From Streptomyces toyocaensis (lineage in GTDB: Bacteria; Actinomycetota; Actinomycetes; Streptomycetales; Streptomycetaceae): a stretch of DNA of 64,000 nt. Made by a program: the position numbers and the translations under genes. Below, in pieces: positions 51,148-60,210 of the stretch. The stretch lies in assembly GCF_000725125.1 (NCBI RefSeq), contig NZ_JFCB01000020.1, positions 82,464 through 146,463 on the forward strand. Direction: 5' to 3'. Position 1 is the first letter of the stretch. The number at the start of each line of letters is the position of its first letter. A model generated the notes under the pieces. That model ran no database searches, was not told the origin of the DNA, and saw only the letters and a list, made by a program, of their open reading frames with translations.

Positions 51148-52226
51148 GCGAGACCCGCTTGTCGCCCGCCGAGCTGCGCGACAGACTCTGGCAGGCGGTG
51201 CTCGAGGGCAGTGAGTTCGACGCCGTCGACGTGGTGCGTGCCGGGCTGGACGCGGGCTGGGACGAGGAGGGCCTGCTGCTCGACGTCGTCGCGGCGGTGC
51301 AGACGAAGATCGGCCTGGAGTGGGCCGCCGACCGCATCACCGTCGCCCAGGAGCACGCGGCCACGGCCATCAACGAGCGGGTGATCGCAGCCCTGGTCCA
51401 CGGTCCGGCGGCGGGCAGGCCCGCCCACCCGTACCGCGGACGGGTGACGGTCACCTGCGTCGACGGCGAGTGGCACGCGTTCCCGGCCCGGCTCGTCGCG
51501 GAGGTGTTGCGGCTGCGGGGCTGGCAGGTGGACTACCTGGGCGCCCAGACGCCGACGCCCCACCTCGTGGCCCACCAGCATCACACCAACTCCGACGCCG
51601 TCCTGCTCTCCGGGTCGATCCCCACGCATCTTCCGGCGGCGCACGCGGCCATCACCGCCTGCCAGGCGGTCGGGGTGCCCGTCCTGGCCGGCGGCAGGGC
51701 CTTCGGCGCGGACGGCCGGTTCGCGCGAGCGCTGGGCGCCGACGCGTGGGCCCCGGACGCCCGCGGCGCGGCCGCCGTGCTGGAGGCCGGCCTGCCGCGG
51801 CCCATGGCGGCCCGGCAGGCGGTCGACGACCTTCCGCACCTGGTGGACCAGGAGTACACGATGGTGGTCCAGTCCCGCAGCCGCCTCGTCAAGCAGGTGC
51901 TGGCGGACCTGGAGAGCCGTTTCCCGGCGATGCGCGGGTACAGCGACGCGCAGCGGGAGCGGACCGCGGAGGACCTGGTCCACATCCTCGACTTCCTGGC
52001 CACCGCGCTCTACATGGACGACGCCGAGGTGTTCACCGAGTTCCTGGACTGGACCTCGGAGGTGCTCGCGGCGCGCGGGGTACCGGTGCACTCCCTGGTG
52101 GCGGGCCTCGACATCGTCGCGGAGCAGTTGCACGACTTCCCCCGGGTCCTGGGTTTCGTCCGTGAGGGCGCGGCACGGCTCCGCGGCCCGGCGAGCGACG
52201 CCGTCGTTCCCGGCACCACGGTATGA
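51144..52226 (+). CDS. CarH-like cobalamin-binding sensor without a DNA-binding domain
   Basis: A 360-residue protein. Residues about 10-90 match the helical B12-binding bundle and contain W60 followed after nine residues by E70-H71, the W-x9-EH signature of the adenosylcobalamin photoreceptor CarH. The Rossmann-like B12 domain follows with E109-W110-H111 (E-x-H, the lower-ligand histidine), then LRGWQVDYLGAQTPTPHLV. A helical C-terminal domain of about 130 residues (LADLESRFPAMRGYSDAQRE) is unassigned. CarH/LitR proteins have an N-terminal MerR domain; this one has none, so it must act through proteins. It is coupled to both neighbours (GTGA before, ATGA after). Light or B12 sensing is inferred. 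Confidence 0.85.
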   Translation: MSETRLSPAELRDRLWQAVLEGSEFDAVDVVRAGLDAGWDEEGLLLDVVAAVQTKIGLEWAADRITVAQEHAATAINERVIAALVHGPAAGRPAHPYRGRVTVTCVDGEWHAFPARLVAEVLRLRGWQVDYLGAQTPTPHLVAHQHHTNSDAVLLSGSIPTHLPAAHAAITACQAVGVPVLAGGRAFGADGRFARALGADAWAPDARGAAAVLEAGLPRPMAARQAVDDLPHLVDQEYTMVVQSRSRLVKQVLADLESRFPAMRGYSDAQRERTAEDLVHILDFLATALYMDDAEVFTEFLDWTSEVLAARGVPVHSLVAGLDIVAEQLHDFPRVLGFVREGAARLRGPASDAVVPGTTV

Positions 52227-52582
52227 GCGTGCCCCACCGCGCCGGAATGCGCCCCGGACCGGCGCCGGAGACCGGGGCACTGACCGTACCGGTCCGCGGT
52301 GAGCTCGACGACGCGGGCGGACAGGAGCTGATCGCCGTCGTGGTGGCGCACCTCGGCAGTCCGGAGCCGCCGCCCGCCGTGCGGCTGGACTTCCGCGAGC
52401 TGGAGGGCGTCGACCCGCTGGGCCTGGCCGCGCTGCTCATGATCCACCGGCACACCAGTGCCGCGGGCGCGGTCCTCCGCCTGGACAACCGGCCGCGCAG
52501 CCTCGAGCGCCTCCTGCGGCAGACCAACGTCCTCGACCACCTCACCGCGGCGGAGGCCGGGCGGACGGGGCCGGGCGGCTGA
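52223..52582 (+). CDS. STAS-domain anti-sigma-antagonist-like protein lacking the phospho-serine
   Basis: A 119-residue STAS protein with LTVPVRGELDDAGGQELIAV at the start and DFRELEGVDPLGLAALLMIH at residues 56-75. In anti-anti-sigma factors the loop is usually D-S/T-x-G, the serine being phosphorylated; here it is D64-P65-L66-G67, with no Ser or Thr. It may therefore be constitutively unphosphorylated, or a structural partner. Its ATG overlaps the stop of the B12-protein gene. Confidence 0.85.
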   Translation: MSVPHRAGMRPGPAPETGALTVPVRGELDDAGGQELIAVVVAHLGSPEPPPAVRLDFRELEGVDPLGLAALLMIHRHTSAAGAVLRLDNRPRSLERLLRQTNVLDHLTAAEAGRTGPGG

Positions 52583-52612
52583 CGCCGGACCCCGGCCGGT
52601 GTTCCGTCAGCC
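52577..52612. terminator. Bidirectional hairpin spanning two convergent stop codons
   Basis: GGCTGAC (52577-52583) and GTCAGCC (52606-52612) form a perfect 7-bp stem with further GC pairing inside. The stem includes the stop codon of the STAS gene and that of crtU, so it ends both convergent transcripts. Confidence 0.65.
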
Positions 52613-54172
52613 GGACCGCCGCCGCCCCAGTCCGGCCAGACCGCGCAGCACCGGCCCGCGTCCCCGTTCGGGCACGGTCCACAAGGTCTGTCCGCGTACT
52701 CCCCAGCGCTCCAGCAGGGCGTTGGCGGCGAGGAATCCGGTCGTCGCCGCGCGTTCCATGAGGGCCACGGGCAGGCCGGTGCGCACCAGGTCGCCCGCCA
52801 CCACCAGCCCGGGGTCCGGCGTGCGAACCGTCGGCCGGTCCTCGTACCCCCCGACGGGGAACAGGGGGCAGTCGGACCGCCACAGGTGGCGGGCGTCGAC
52901 GACCGTGGCGCGGGCCGTCTCCGGGTAGACCCGGTGCAACTGGTCGGTCAGCCGCTTCTGCTCGGTCTCCGGTGCGTCGCCGGGATGCCGCGCGTAGGCG
53001 TGCAGTTCGACCACGGAACCTCCGGTACGGGCGGCCCAGCGGGCCGCTTCGTCCTCGTAGCGGTCCAGCACACTGATGTTGTCGAGGCCGTCGTATCCGC
53101 TCGTGCCCAGGAACGCCGGCCGGTCGGGGGCGACGGGCCGGTCCAGCCACAGGCGGGTGACCAGGAAGGGCGGGGCGTTGCGCAGGCGTGCGACCCGTTC
53201 CCGCCACGCTTCGTCGCCCAGCCTGCCGGAGCGGGCGACGAGGGACCGCAGTCCCGCGGCGTCGAGGGCGAGGACGACGGTGTCGTGGCGCCGCTCCGCT
53301 TCGGCGGTGGCCACCTCGAAGCCGCCGTCCGCGGTGGGGGCGACGTGCTCCACCGCCGTGCCGGTGCGGATTCCCGCGCCGTGCCCGCGCAGGTAGTCGG
53401 CCAGGGGTTCCCACAGGGCGGCGGGGAAGGGCGCGTCGGGCACGTCGAACAGCAGGCCCTCGGCGGAACCGAGGAAGTAGATGTGGAACATCAGGATCAT
53501 CTCGGCCGCCGACAACTGCCGGGGGTCGGCGAAGAAGCTGCGGGAGAACACCTCGAACGCCAGGTGGCGGGCGCTCGGCGGGAAGCGGACGGCGTCGAGG
53601 AAGTCGTGGGCACTCACGCCGTCGAAGTGTTCGTACACCTCGGGCACGCGCACGTCGAGCAGCGGGAGGGCCGCGACCGGGTTCATGCGGCGCAGGTCGG
53701 CCGGGCGGAAGGACGGGCTGAGGGCGACGAAGCCGAGCGCGCTCCACGGCGGGGTGCGCGGCACGTGGCGGAAACTGTCGCGCGGTCCGTCCGCGTGGTG
53801 CAGCGGGTAGTCCGCCAGGCCGGTGAGCCGCTCCAGTCCCGGATCCGTACGGCGCAACAGACCGCGCAGGTTGTAGTACTGGCGGAAGAAGGCGTGGAAG
53901 CCGCGGCTCATGGTCGCCGGGGTGCCGTCGGCCAGGGCGACCGGCCAGCCGCCGACCCGCCCGCCCAGGAAGGGTTCCCGCTCGTAGAGCGTCACGGACA
54001 CGCCGCGCTCGGCGAGCGCGGTCGCCGCCGCCAGTCCGGCGATCCCTCCGCCGACGACGGCGGCCGTCGGGCGGGCGCCCTCGATCCGGGGTGCGCCCGG
54101 CGGGGGCGCGAGCACGCGGGCCCGGCGGTCCCGGCCGTGCCGGGTGGCGCCGGGGCGGCCGAGGGGCGTCAT
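52607..54172 (-). CDS. crtU: CrtU carotene desaturase/methyltransferase (isorenieratene-type)
   Basis: A 521-residue FAD-dependent enzyme of the CrtU type, converting beta-carotene rings to aromatic phi-end groups in isorenieratene synthesis. The dinucleotide site TAAVVGGGIAGLAAATALAE is near residue 37, followed by REPFLGGRVGGWPVALADG. The C-terminal FAD motif (GGYEDRPTVRTPDPGLVVAG) and GLPVALMERAATTGFLAANA are present. Its ATG overlaps the stop of the methyltransferase gene. It is the last gene of the leftward crtYTU operon. Confidence 0.9.
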   Translation of the reverse strand: MTPLGRPGATRHGRDRRARVLAPPPGAPRIEGARPTAAVVGGGIAGLAAATALAERGVSVTLYEREPFLGGRVGGWPVALADGTPATMSRGFHAFFRQYYNLRGLLRRTDPGLERLTGLADYPLHHADGPRDSFRHVPRTPPWSALGFVALSPSFRPADLRRMNPVAALPLLDVRVPEVYEHFDGVSAHDFLDAVRFPPSARHLAFEVFSRSFFADPRQLSAAEMILMFHIYFLGSAEGLLFDVPDAPFPAALWEPLADYLRGHGAGIRTGTAVEHVAPTADGGFEVATAEAERRHDTVVLALDAAGLRSLVARSGRLGDEAWRERVARLRNAPPFLVTRLWLDRPVAPDRPAFLGTSGYDGLDNISVLDRYEDEAARWAARTGGSVVELHAYARHPGDAPETEQKRLTDQLHRVYPETARATVVDARHLWRSDCPLFPVGGYEDRPTVRTPDPGLVVAGDLVRTGLPVALMERAATTGFLAANALLERWGVRGQTLWTVPERGRGPVLRGLAGLGRRRSG

Positions 54173-54903
54173 GCCCCGGCCCCGTTCACCGTGCGGGGGC
54201 GGCGGGCCACGAAGGTGTGAGTGATGCCCGTCTGCCATCCCGGCAGCGGCAGGACCCGCACCGCGTCGAAGCCGGTGGCGCGCAGCCGTCCGGCGAACCG
54301 GTCCGCGGTGTCGAACTCCACGACGCTGCGGTGCAGATGGCGGTACAGCTCACTGTCGCCGAACACGGTGGCCACCGGCTGGACGATGCCGCGGCACACC
54401 GCGCTCCAGACCGCACGGTCCGCGCGCCGCCCGCCGAGGCTGTATTCGTGCACGCCGAGTCTCCCGCCGGGGGCGAGCAGGTCGCGCACGCTGGTGAGCA
54501 CGGCGTCGGGATCGGACACGTTACGGAAGAGGTAGGCCGCGAAGACCGCGTCGAACGGCCCCTCCACCCCGGCCCCGGCCAGCCCCTCCGCCGCCGCCCG
54601 CACGAAGGTCACACCGTCCGGCCAGGGTTTGGCGGCGGCCCGTTCGAGCATGCCCTCGGAGGCGTCCACGGCGACGATCCGTGCGCCGGGCAGCACCGCG
54701 GCGAGCGCGGCGGTCGACGCGCCGGTGCCGCAGCCGAGGTCCAGGACCCGCAGGCCCTCGCCCCGCCGCGGCAGCCCCAGGCGGCGGGCCGAGCGGCGCA
54801 GATGGGCGTGGTAGCCGGGGTTGGCGGCCACGAGGGCGTCGTAGCCACGGGCCGCGTGGTCGAACGCGGTGGCGAGGTCCTGGTCGCGCAGCAGCAGGGT
54901 CAT
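54169..54903 (-). CDS. crtT: CrtT-type SAM methyltransferase of the carotenoid cluster
   Basis: A 244-residue class I methyltransferase: motif I LRVLDLGCGTGASTAALAAV near residue 51, then VDASEGMLERAAAKP and the post-I LLAPGGRLGVHEYSLGG. Position between crtY and crtU matches crtT of described Streptomyces clusters. Its exact substrate is not established. The gene is coupled to crtU and lies 42 bases after crtY. Confidence 0.88.
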   Translation of the reverse strand: MTLLLRDQDLATAFDHAARGYDALVAANPGYHAHLRRSARRLGLPRRGEGLRVLDLGCGTGASTAALAAVLPGARIVAVDASEGMLERAAAKPWPDGVTFVRAAAEGLAGAGVEGPFDAVFAAYLFRNVSDPDAVLTSVRDLLAPGGRLGVHEYSLGGRRADRAVWSAVCRGIVQPVATVFGDSELYRHLHRSVVEFDTADRFAGRLRATGFDAVRVLPLPGWQTGITHTFVARRPRTVNGAGA

Positions 54904-54945
54904 GCGGTCTCCTGGGGCAAAGGGTCCGGACGGGGACGGGCGGGG

Positions 54946-56139
54946 TCAGGGGCCGTCGAACGGGCGGCGGGGCAGGGTGGGCAGTTCCAGCGCCGAGCGG
55001 AGCATCGGGCCGACCGGGGCGTGCAGGCCGACGGCGAGGTCCTCGTAAAGCCGGGTACGGCCGTCGAGGAAGCGCAGCAGGCGCCGCATCGGCACCCGGG
55101 CGAAGAGACGGGCGAACAGCGCGGGGCCGTCGGCCCGGCCGCCGGCCAGGGCGCGCAGCAGCACGGCGTCCATGGCCCGGGCCCGGGCCGAATGGGCGGG
55201 GGGCGGCACCGGGACACGGCCGCGGTGCAGGGCCGCGGCGACGGCACTCGTCTGCCGCTGGATACCGGCGAAGGTGTAGCCGGTCGAGGGGCGGGTGGCG
55301 CCGCCCGCGGCGCCGATGCGGAAGACGGACGCACCGACCCGCCGGGGCATCGGGGCGTCGGTCATCGGGATGACGCCCGTCTCGGTGGAGAGGACGCGCA
55401 GTGCGCCCAGTCGGAGTACGTCCTCGGCGTAGTGCCGTACCGCAGCCTCGTAGCCGTCGGCGGTGAGCGGGCACGGGGAGAACTCGGTGTACTCCACCAG
55501 CGCTTCACGGCGGCCGACGGGCAGGACGTAGCCGAAGGACAGACCGTCGGCGGGCTGGGGGGTGCGGAAGTCCATCAGATCGGCGGTCCAGGGGTCGAAG
55601 ACCGGGCGGGCGGTGCGCACGAACCAGCCGTGGAAGTGCTGCAGGAGCGTGGTGCGGGCGGCCGGCAGGCTGCCCGGCGGGCGTGAGTCGAACACCCAGC
55701 GGGCCCGCAGGAAGCGCGCCCCGCCGGTGGTGTCCCGCAGATGGACCAGGGCCCCGCCGGGCACGTCCTCCACGGTCTCGACGGCCGCCTCGAGCCGGCG
55801 TACGGCCGTGCTGCCGGCCAGGTCGCGGGCGACCAGGTGCTCGAAGTCGTCGGACCGGATCATCTTGTAGCGCAGGGGCTCGATGTCCCCGTCGATCTCC
55901 CGGCCCGAGGGGGCACGCACCCGCAGCTGCCGCCAGGTCGCCGTGACGGCGGCGTCGAAGCGGCCCGCGCCCGCCTCCCAGAAGCACCACGTGCGGCGCG
56001 GGGGGCGCAGCGGTCCCGGCGGGGCGTCCACCAGGACGACCGACGGCGTCCGGGTGCCCGGCGCGGTCCGCGCCAGGCGGTGGGCCAGGGACAGCCCGGC
56101 GGCACCCGCCCCGACGATCGCCACCTCGGCGTCCAGCAC
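54946..56139 (-). CDS. crtY: Lycopene beta-cyclase CrtY
   Basis: A 397-residue flavoprotein. The N-terminal dinucleotide motif is VAIVGAGAAGLSLAHRLA, then RTWCFWEAG. The C-terminal half has RIGAAGGATRPSTGYTFAGI, typical of CrtY-type cyclases. It closes lycopene ends into beta-rings. GTG at 56139 is chosen because GGAGGAG lies at proper spacing. It is divergent from crtE, with about 240 bases between the starts, probably a shared regulatory region. Confidence 0.93.
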   Translation of the reverse strand: MLDAEVAIVGAGAAGLSLAHRLARTAPGTRTPSVVLVDAPPGPLRPPRRTWCFWEAGAGRFDAAVTATWRQLRVRAPSGREIDGDIEPLRYKMIRSDDFEHLVARDLAGSTAVRRLEAAVETVEDVPGGALVHLRDTTGGARFLRARWVFDSRPPGSLPAARTTLLQHFHGWFVRTARPVFDPWTADLMDFRTPQPADGLSFGYVLPVGRREALVEYTEFSPCPLTADGYEAAVRHYAEDVLRLGALRVLSTETGVIPMTDAPMPRRVGASVFRIGAAGGATRPSTGYTFAGIQRQTSAVAAALHRGRVPVPPPAHSARARAMDAVLLRALAGGRADGPALFARLFARVPMRRLLRFLDGRTRLYEDLAVGLHAPVGPMLRSALELPTLPRRPFDGP

Positions 56140-56381
56140 GACGGCACACTCCTCCCGATCCTGACGATCCACACGTGGCCAGCATTCCTGTCTGTGTGCC
56201 CGATCGGATGCAGGCCACTCGAAGGTGTGACGGACCGCCACCGATGAGACACGGCGCTCAGGGGGAAGGCATGCGGCGGCAGTTCGTCGGACCGTTCGCC
56301 CTCGTACTGCATCCGCGTGACGTGCGCGAGCGGAAAGAGGTCGGGCACGGAACGATCGGCGTCAGGACGAGAGGAACCGGG
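56140..56381. promoter_or_regulatory. Divergent crtY/crtE control region
   Basis: The 242 bases between crtY and crtE must hold both promoters. In S. coelicolor the corresponding region is under light-responsive LitR/LitS control. No litR or litS is in this window, and no sigma-B-like box was seen. An alternative crtE start (ATG at 56271 with GGGGGAAGG) would shorten the region. Confidence 0.5.
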
Positions 56382-57686
56382 ATGGGGCGCTCACAGACGG
56401 AGGATCACGGCACGGCGGGGCCACGGCTCGTCGGAGGCCCGGTGCTGTCGGCACCGGGCCCGCCCGACGGCGCCCTGCCCGGCGTTCCGTACGACACCCA
56501 GCACTTCGCCCTCGCATCGGGGACCGAGGACGCGTCGGTCGTGGACCGGGACGTGTCCGGAGCGGTCGGCCGCGTGCTCGAGCAGGTGCTGGCCGACCGG
56601 ATGGCCCGGGCACGGGACGTGCACCCGCTGTTCGGCGACGACGTGGCCGGACGCGTCGCGCACTTCACCCGCGCGGGCGGCAAGCGCACCCGTTCGCGTT
56701 TCGTGTGGTGGGCGCTGCGCGCCTGCGGCGGCGGGGGCGCCGTCCCGGTGGCCGCGGCCCTGCGGATCGGTGCGGCACTCGAGCTCGTGCAGACCTGCGC
56801 GCTCGTCCACGACGACGTGATGGACGGCTCCGCGCTGCGCCGCGGGCGGCCCGCGCTCCACGTCGACGTCGCCGGCCAGTACGCGGACGCCGCGCCGGGC
56901 GGGCGGGCCGAGCAGCTCGGCGACGGGACCGCGATCCTCGCGGGCGACCTGGCGCTCGCCTGGGCGGACGACCTGCTGGCCGAGACGCCGCTCGAACGGC
57001 GCAGCGAACGGACGGTGCGCCGGCTGTGGAGCGACATGCGCACGGAAATGGTCGCGGGCCAGTACCTGGACCTGCACGGTCAGGCGACCGGTTCGCGGTC
57101 GCTGCCGCGCGCGCTGCGCGCCGCCCGCCTCAAGAGCGCCCTGTACTCGGTCGAGCGGCCGCTCGCCCTCGGTGCCGCGCTGGCGGGTGCGGACGACGGC
57201 ACCACGGCGGCCCTGTGCGCGGCCGGGCGCTGTGTGGGAACGGCGTTCCAGCTCCGTGACGACCTCAGCGACGTGTTCGGTGATCCCCGGACCACCGGCA
57301 AGCCGGCGGGCGGGGACATCAGCGAGGGCAAGCCGACGTGTCTGGTCACCCTCGCCCACGCCCGGGCCGAGGCAGCCGGCGACCGCCGGTCCCTGCGGGT
57401 GCTGGACCGTCTCCTCGGCCACGGCCCGCTCACCGAGGAGCAACTGGAGGAGGTGCGGGAGGTTCTGACGGACACCGGGGCGCGGCGCACGGTGGAGGCG
57501 ATGATCGACCGGCTGGTCGCCCAGGGGCTGCGCCACGTCGACGGTGCCCTCCTCGATCCGCACGGCGGGGAGCGGCTGCGGCTGCTGCTGGCCTCCGCGG
57601 CGGGTGAGGGACCCCCGCGGGAGGCACCACCCTGCGGCGGCCGGCCGCGGCCGGTGCGCGCCGCCGGCGAGGGGGCCGGCCGGTGA
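56382..57686 (+). CDS. crtE: Geranylgeranyl diphosphate synthase CrtE
   Basis: A 434-residue trans-polyprenyl synthase. The first aspartate-rich motif is HDDVMDGSALRRGRP (DDxxD); the second is FQLRDDLSDVFGDP. It makes GGPP, the carotenoid precursor. The start at 56382 is supported by GAGGA 6 bases upstream; a longer N-terminus from 56271 is possible. The C-terminus has a Pro/Arg-rich tail. Its stop overlaps the GTG of crtI. Confidence 0.93.
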   Translation: MGRSQTEDHGTAGPRLVGGPVLSAPGPPDGALPGVPYDTQHFALASGTEDASVVDRDVSGAVGRVLEQVLADRMARARDVHPLFGDDVAGRVAHFTRAGGKRTRSRFVWWALRACGGGGAVPVAAALRIGAALELVQTCALVHDDVMDGSALRRGRPALHVDVAGQYADAAPGGRAEQLGDGTAILAGDLALAWADDLLAETPLERRSERTVRRLWSDMRTEMVAGQYLDLHGQATGSRSLPRALRAARLKSALYSVERPLALGAALAGADDGTTAALCAAGRCVGTAFQLRDDLSDVFGDPRTTGKPAGGDISEGKPTCLVTLAHARAEAAGDRRSLRVLDRLLGHGPLTEEQLEEVREVLTDTGARRTVEAMIDRLVAQGLRHVDGALLDPHGGERLRLLLASAAGEGPPREAPPCGGRPRPVRAAGEGAGR

Positions 57687-59212
57687 ACCGCACGGTTACG
57701 GGACGTACGGATCACGTCGTGGTCGTGGGCGCCGGGCTGGCCGGGCTGTCCGCGGCCCTGCACCTGCTGGGCGCCGGCCGGCGCGTCACCGTCGTCGAGC
57801 GGGACGCGCTGCCCGGCGGACGCGCCGGGCGCCTGGATCTCGACGGCTACCGGATCGACACCGGCCCCACGGTGCTGACCATGCCGGACCTGGCCGACGA
57901 GCCGTTCGCCGCCGTCGGGGACAGTCTGCGGGGACGTGTGGAACTCGTGCCGCTGCACCCCGCGTACCGGGCGGGCTTCGCCGACGGCAGCAGCATCGAC
58001 GTGCACACGGAGGCCGACGCGATGGCCGCGGAGGTCGAGCGGTTCGCCGGTTCCCGGGAGGCCGCGGGATACCTGCGGCTGCGCGACTGGCTGGAACGGC
58101 TGTACCGGGCGCAGATGCGCCGTTTCATCGACGCCAACTTCGACTCCCCGCTGGGCCTGCTGAACGCAGACCTGGCCCGGCTGGCGGCACTGGGCGGTTT
58201 CGGGCGGCTGGACGCGCGCATCGGGCGGTTCCTGGGGGACGAGCGGCTGCGCCGTGTGTTCTCCTTCCAGGCCCTGTACGCGGGCGTGCCGCCGGCCAGG
58301 GCCCTGGCCGCCTACGCCGTCATCGCCTACATGGACACCGTCGCCGGGGTGTACTTCCCGCGCGGGGGGATGCACGCCCTGCCGCGTGCCATGGCGGACG
58401 CCGCCGCCGACGCGGGCGCCGACCTGCGGTTCGGCCACGAGGTGAGCCGCCTTGAGCGCTCCGGCGACCGGATCACCGCCGTCGTCACCGACCAGGGCCG
58501 GATCCCCTGCGACGCGGTCGTCCTGACCCCTGACCTGCCCGTCGCCTACCGGCTCCTGGGCCGTTCGCCACGGCGCCCCGCGCGGCTGCGGCACTCCCCC
58601 TCCGCGGTCGTGCTGCACCTCGGCACCGACCGGACGTGGCCGCAACTCGCCCACCACACCATCTCCTTCGGTGCCGCCTGGCGCGGCACGTTCGGCGAAC
58701 TCACCCGCGAGGGGAGGCTGATGAGCGACCCCTCGCTGCTCATCACGCGGCCCACCGCCACCGACCCGGACCTCGCCCCGCCGGGACGCCACCTGCACTA
58801 CGTCCTCGCTCCCTGCCCCAACACCGACATCGGCCCGGACGCCGCCGCGTGGACGGACCTGGCCCCCCGCTACCGGGACGACCTGCTGCGGGAACTCGAG
58901 CGGCGCGGCCTGGCCGGCCTGGCTGCCGCCGTCGAGACGGAGTGCGTGGTGACGCCCGCGAGCTGGCACGAGCAGGGCCACGCGGCCGGTACTCCGTTCT
59001 CCGCGGCCCACACCTTCGCCCAGACGGGGCCGTTCCGGCCCCGCAACCTGGTCCGCGGCACCGAGAACGCCGTGCTGGCCGGCTGCGGCACCACCCCCGG
59101 CGTCGGCGTGCCGACCGTGCTGCTGTCCGGGAAGCTGGCCGCGGCACGGATCACCGGCGGTCCCAGGCGACCGCGTGTCCCCCTCACCGCGACGCAGGAG
59201 GCTTCCGCATGA
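57683..59212 (+). CDS. crtI: Phytoene desaturase CrtI
   Basis: A 509-residue FAD-dependent desaturase converting phytoene to lycopene. The dinucleotide motif VVVVGAGLAGLSAALHLLGA is near residue 12, then RDALPGGRAGRLDLDGYRID. The C-terminal carotenoid motif is NAVLAGCGTTPGVGVPTVLL. It is full length. GTG overlaps the crtE stop, and its own stop overlaps crtB ATG, so crtEIB is one coupled operon. Confidence 0.93.
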   Translation: MNRTVTGRTDHVVVVGAGLAGLSAALHLLGAGRRVTVVERDALPGGRAGRLDLDGYRIDTGPTVLTMPDLADEPFAAVGDSLRGRVELVPLHPAYRAGFADGSSIDVHTEADAMAAEVERFAGSREAAGYLRLRDWLERLYRAQMRRFIDANFDSPLGLLNADLARLAALGGFGRLDARIGRFLGDERLRRVFSFQALYAGVPPARALAAYAVIAYMDTVAGVYFPRGGMHALPRAMADAAADAGADLRFGHEVSRLERSGDRITAVVTDQGRIPCDAVVLTPDLPVAYRLLGRSPRRPARLRHSPSAVVLHLGTDRTWPQLAHHTISFGAAWRGTFGELTREGRLMSDPSLLITRPTATDPDLAPPGRHLHYVLAPCPNTDIGPDAAAWTDLAPRYRDDLLRELERRGLAGLAAAVETECVVTPASWHEQGHAAGTPFSAAHTFAQTGPFRPRNLVRGTENAVLAGCGTTPGVGVPTVLLSGKLAAARITGGPRRPRVPLTATQEASA

Positions 59213-60210
59213 CCGACCGTGAACTGGACGCGGCGGGCGTCGGCGATCCGGCGCTGCGCGAGGCGTACCGCCGCTGCCGGGTGCTCAACGCCCGGCACGG
59301 CAGGACGTACTTCCTCGCCACCCGGCTCCTGCCCGTCGAGCGGCGCCCGGCGGTGCACGCGCTGTACGGCTTCGCCCGCTGGGCCGACGACATCGTCGAC
59401 GCGCTGGGTACCGGCGCGGACACCGCGCGCCGTGACGCCGAACTGTCCGCGCTCGAAAGCGAACTGGACAAGGGACTGCGGGACGGCGACAGCGGCGAAC
59501 CGGTGGTCCGGGCCCTCGCCGACACGGCACGCCGCTACGGCATCGACCACGCCCACTTCACCGACTTCATGGCCGCCATGCGTGACGACCTGGTGGTGAC
59601 CGACTACGCCGACTACGCGGAGCTGCGCCGGTACATGCACGGCTCCGCCGCGGTCATCGGGCTGCAGATGCTGCCGGTCCTCGGCACGGTCGTCCCGCGC
59701 CCGGCGGCCGAGCCGCACGCGGCCGCGCTCGGGGTGGCCTTCCAGCTGACCAACTTCCTGCGCGACGTGGGCGAGGACCTGGACCGGGGACGCGTCTACC
59801 TGCCCGCGGACCTGCTCGCCGCGCACGGCGTCGACCGGGCGATGCTGCGCTGGAGCCGGGACACCGGCCGCCGCGACCGGCGGGTCACCTCGGCGCTGAG
59901 GGAGTTCGAGACGCTGACCCGGGGCGTGTACCGGGAGGCCGCACCGGGGCTCGCGATGCTGGAACCGGTGTCACGGCCCTGCATCCGTACGGCGTTCGTG
60001 CTGTACGGCGGCATCCTGGACGCCGTGGCCCGGGACGGCTACGCGGTGCTGCACCGCCGGGCGGTGGTCCCCCGCCGGCGGCGCGCGGTGGTCGCCGCCG
60101 ACGGGCTCGCCCGGGTGGTCGCGGCCCGGCTGAGCGCCCGTGGCGGCGACGGGCCCCCTGACGTCCGTCCGCTCGATCCGTACCCGGCCGTTTCCGAGGG
60201 GGTCGCATGA
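59209..60210 (+). CDS. crtB: Phytoene synthase CrtB
   Basis: A 333-residue squalene/phytoene synthase. The two aspartate-rich sites are FARWADDIVDALG near residue 56 and NFLRDVGEDLDRGRVYLP near residue 184. It condenses two GGPP to phytoene. The ATG overlaps the crtI stop (ATGA), and its stop overlaps the Rieske gene start. Confidence 0.93.
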   Translation: MTDRELDAAGVGDPALREAYRRCRVLNARHGRTYFLATRLLPVERRPAVHALYGFARWADDIVDALGTGADTARRDAELSALESELDKGLRDGDSGEPVVRALADTARRYGIDHAHFTDFMAAMRDDLVVTDYADYAELRRYMHGSAAVIGLQMLPVLGTVVPRPAAEPHAAALGVAFQLTNFLRDVGEDLDRGRVYLPADLLAAHGVDRAMLRWSRDTGRRDRRVTSALREFETLTRGVYREAAPGLAMLEPVSRPCIRTAFVLYGGILDAVARDGYAVLHRRAVVPRRRRAVVAADGLARVVAARLSARGGDGPPDVRPLDPYPAVSEGVA

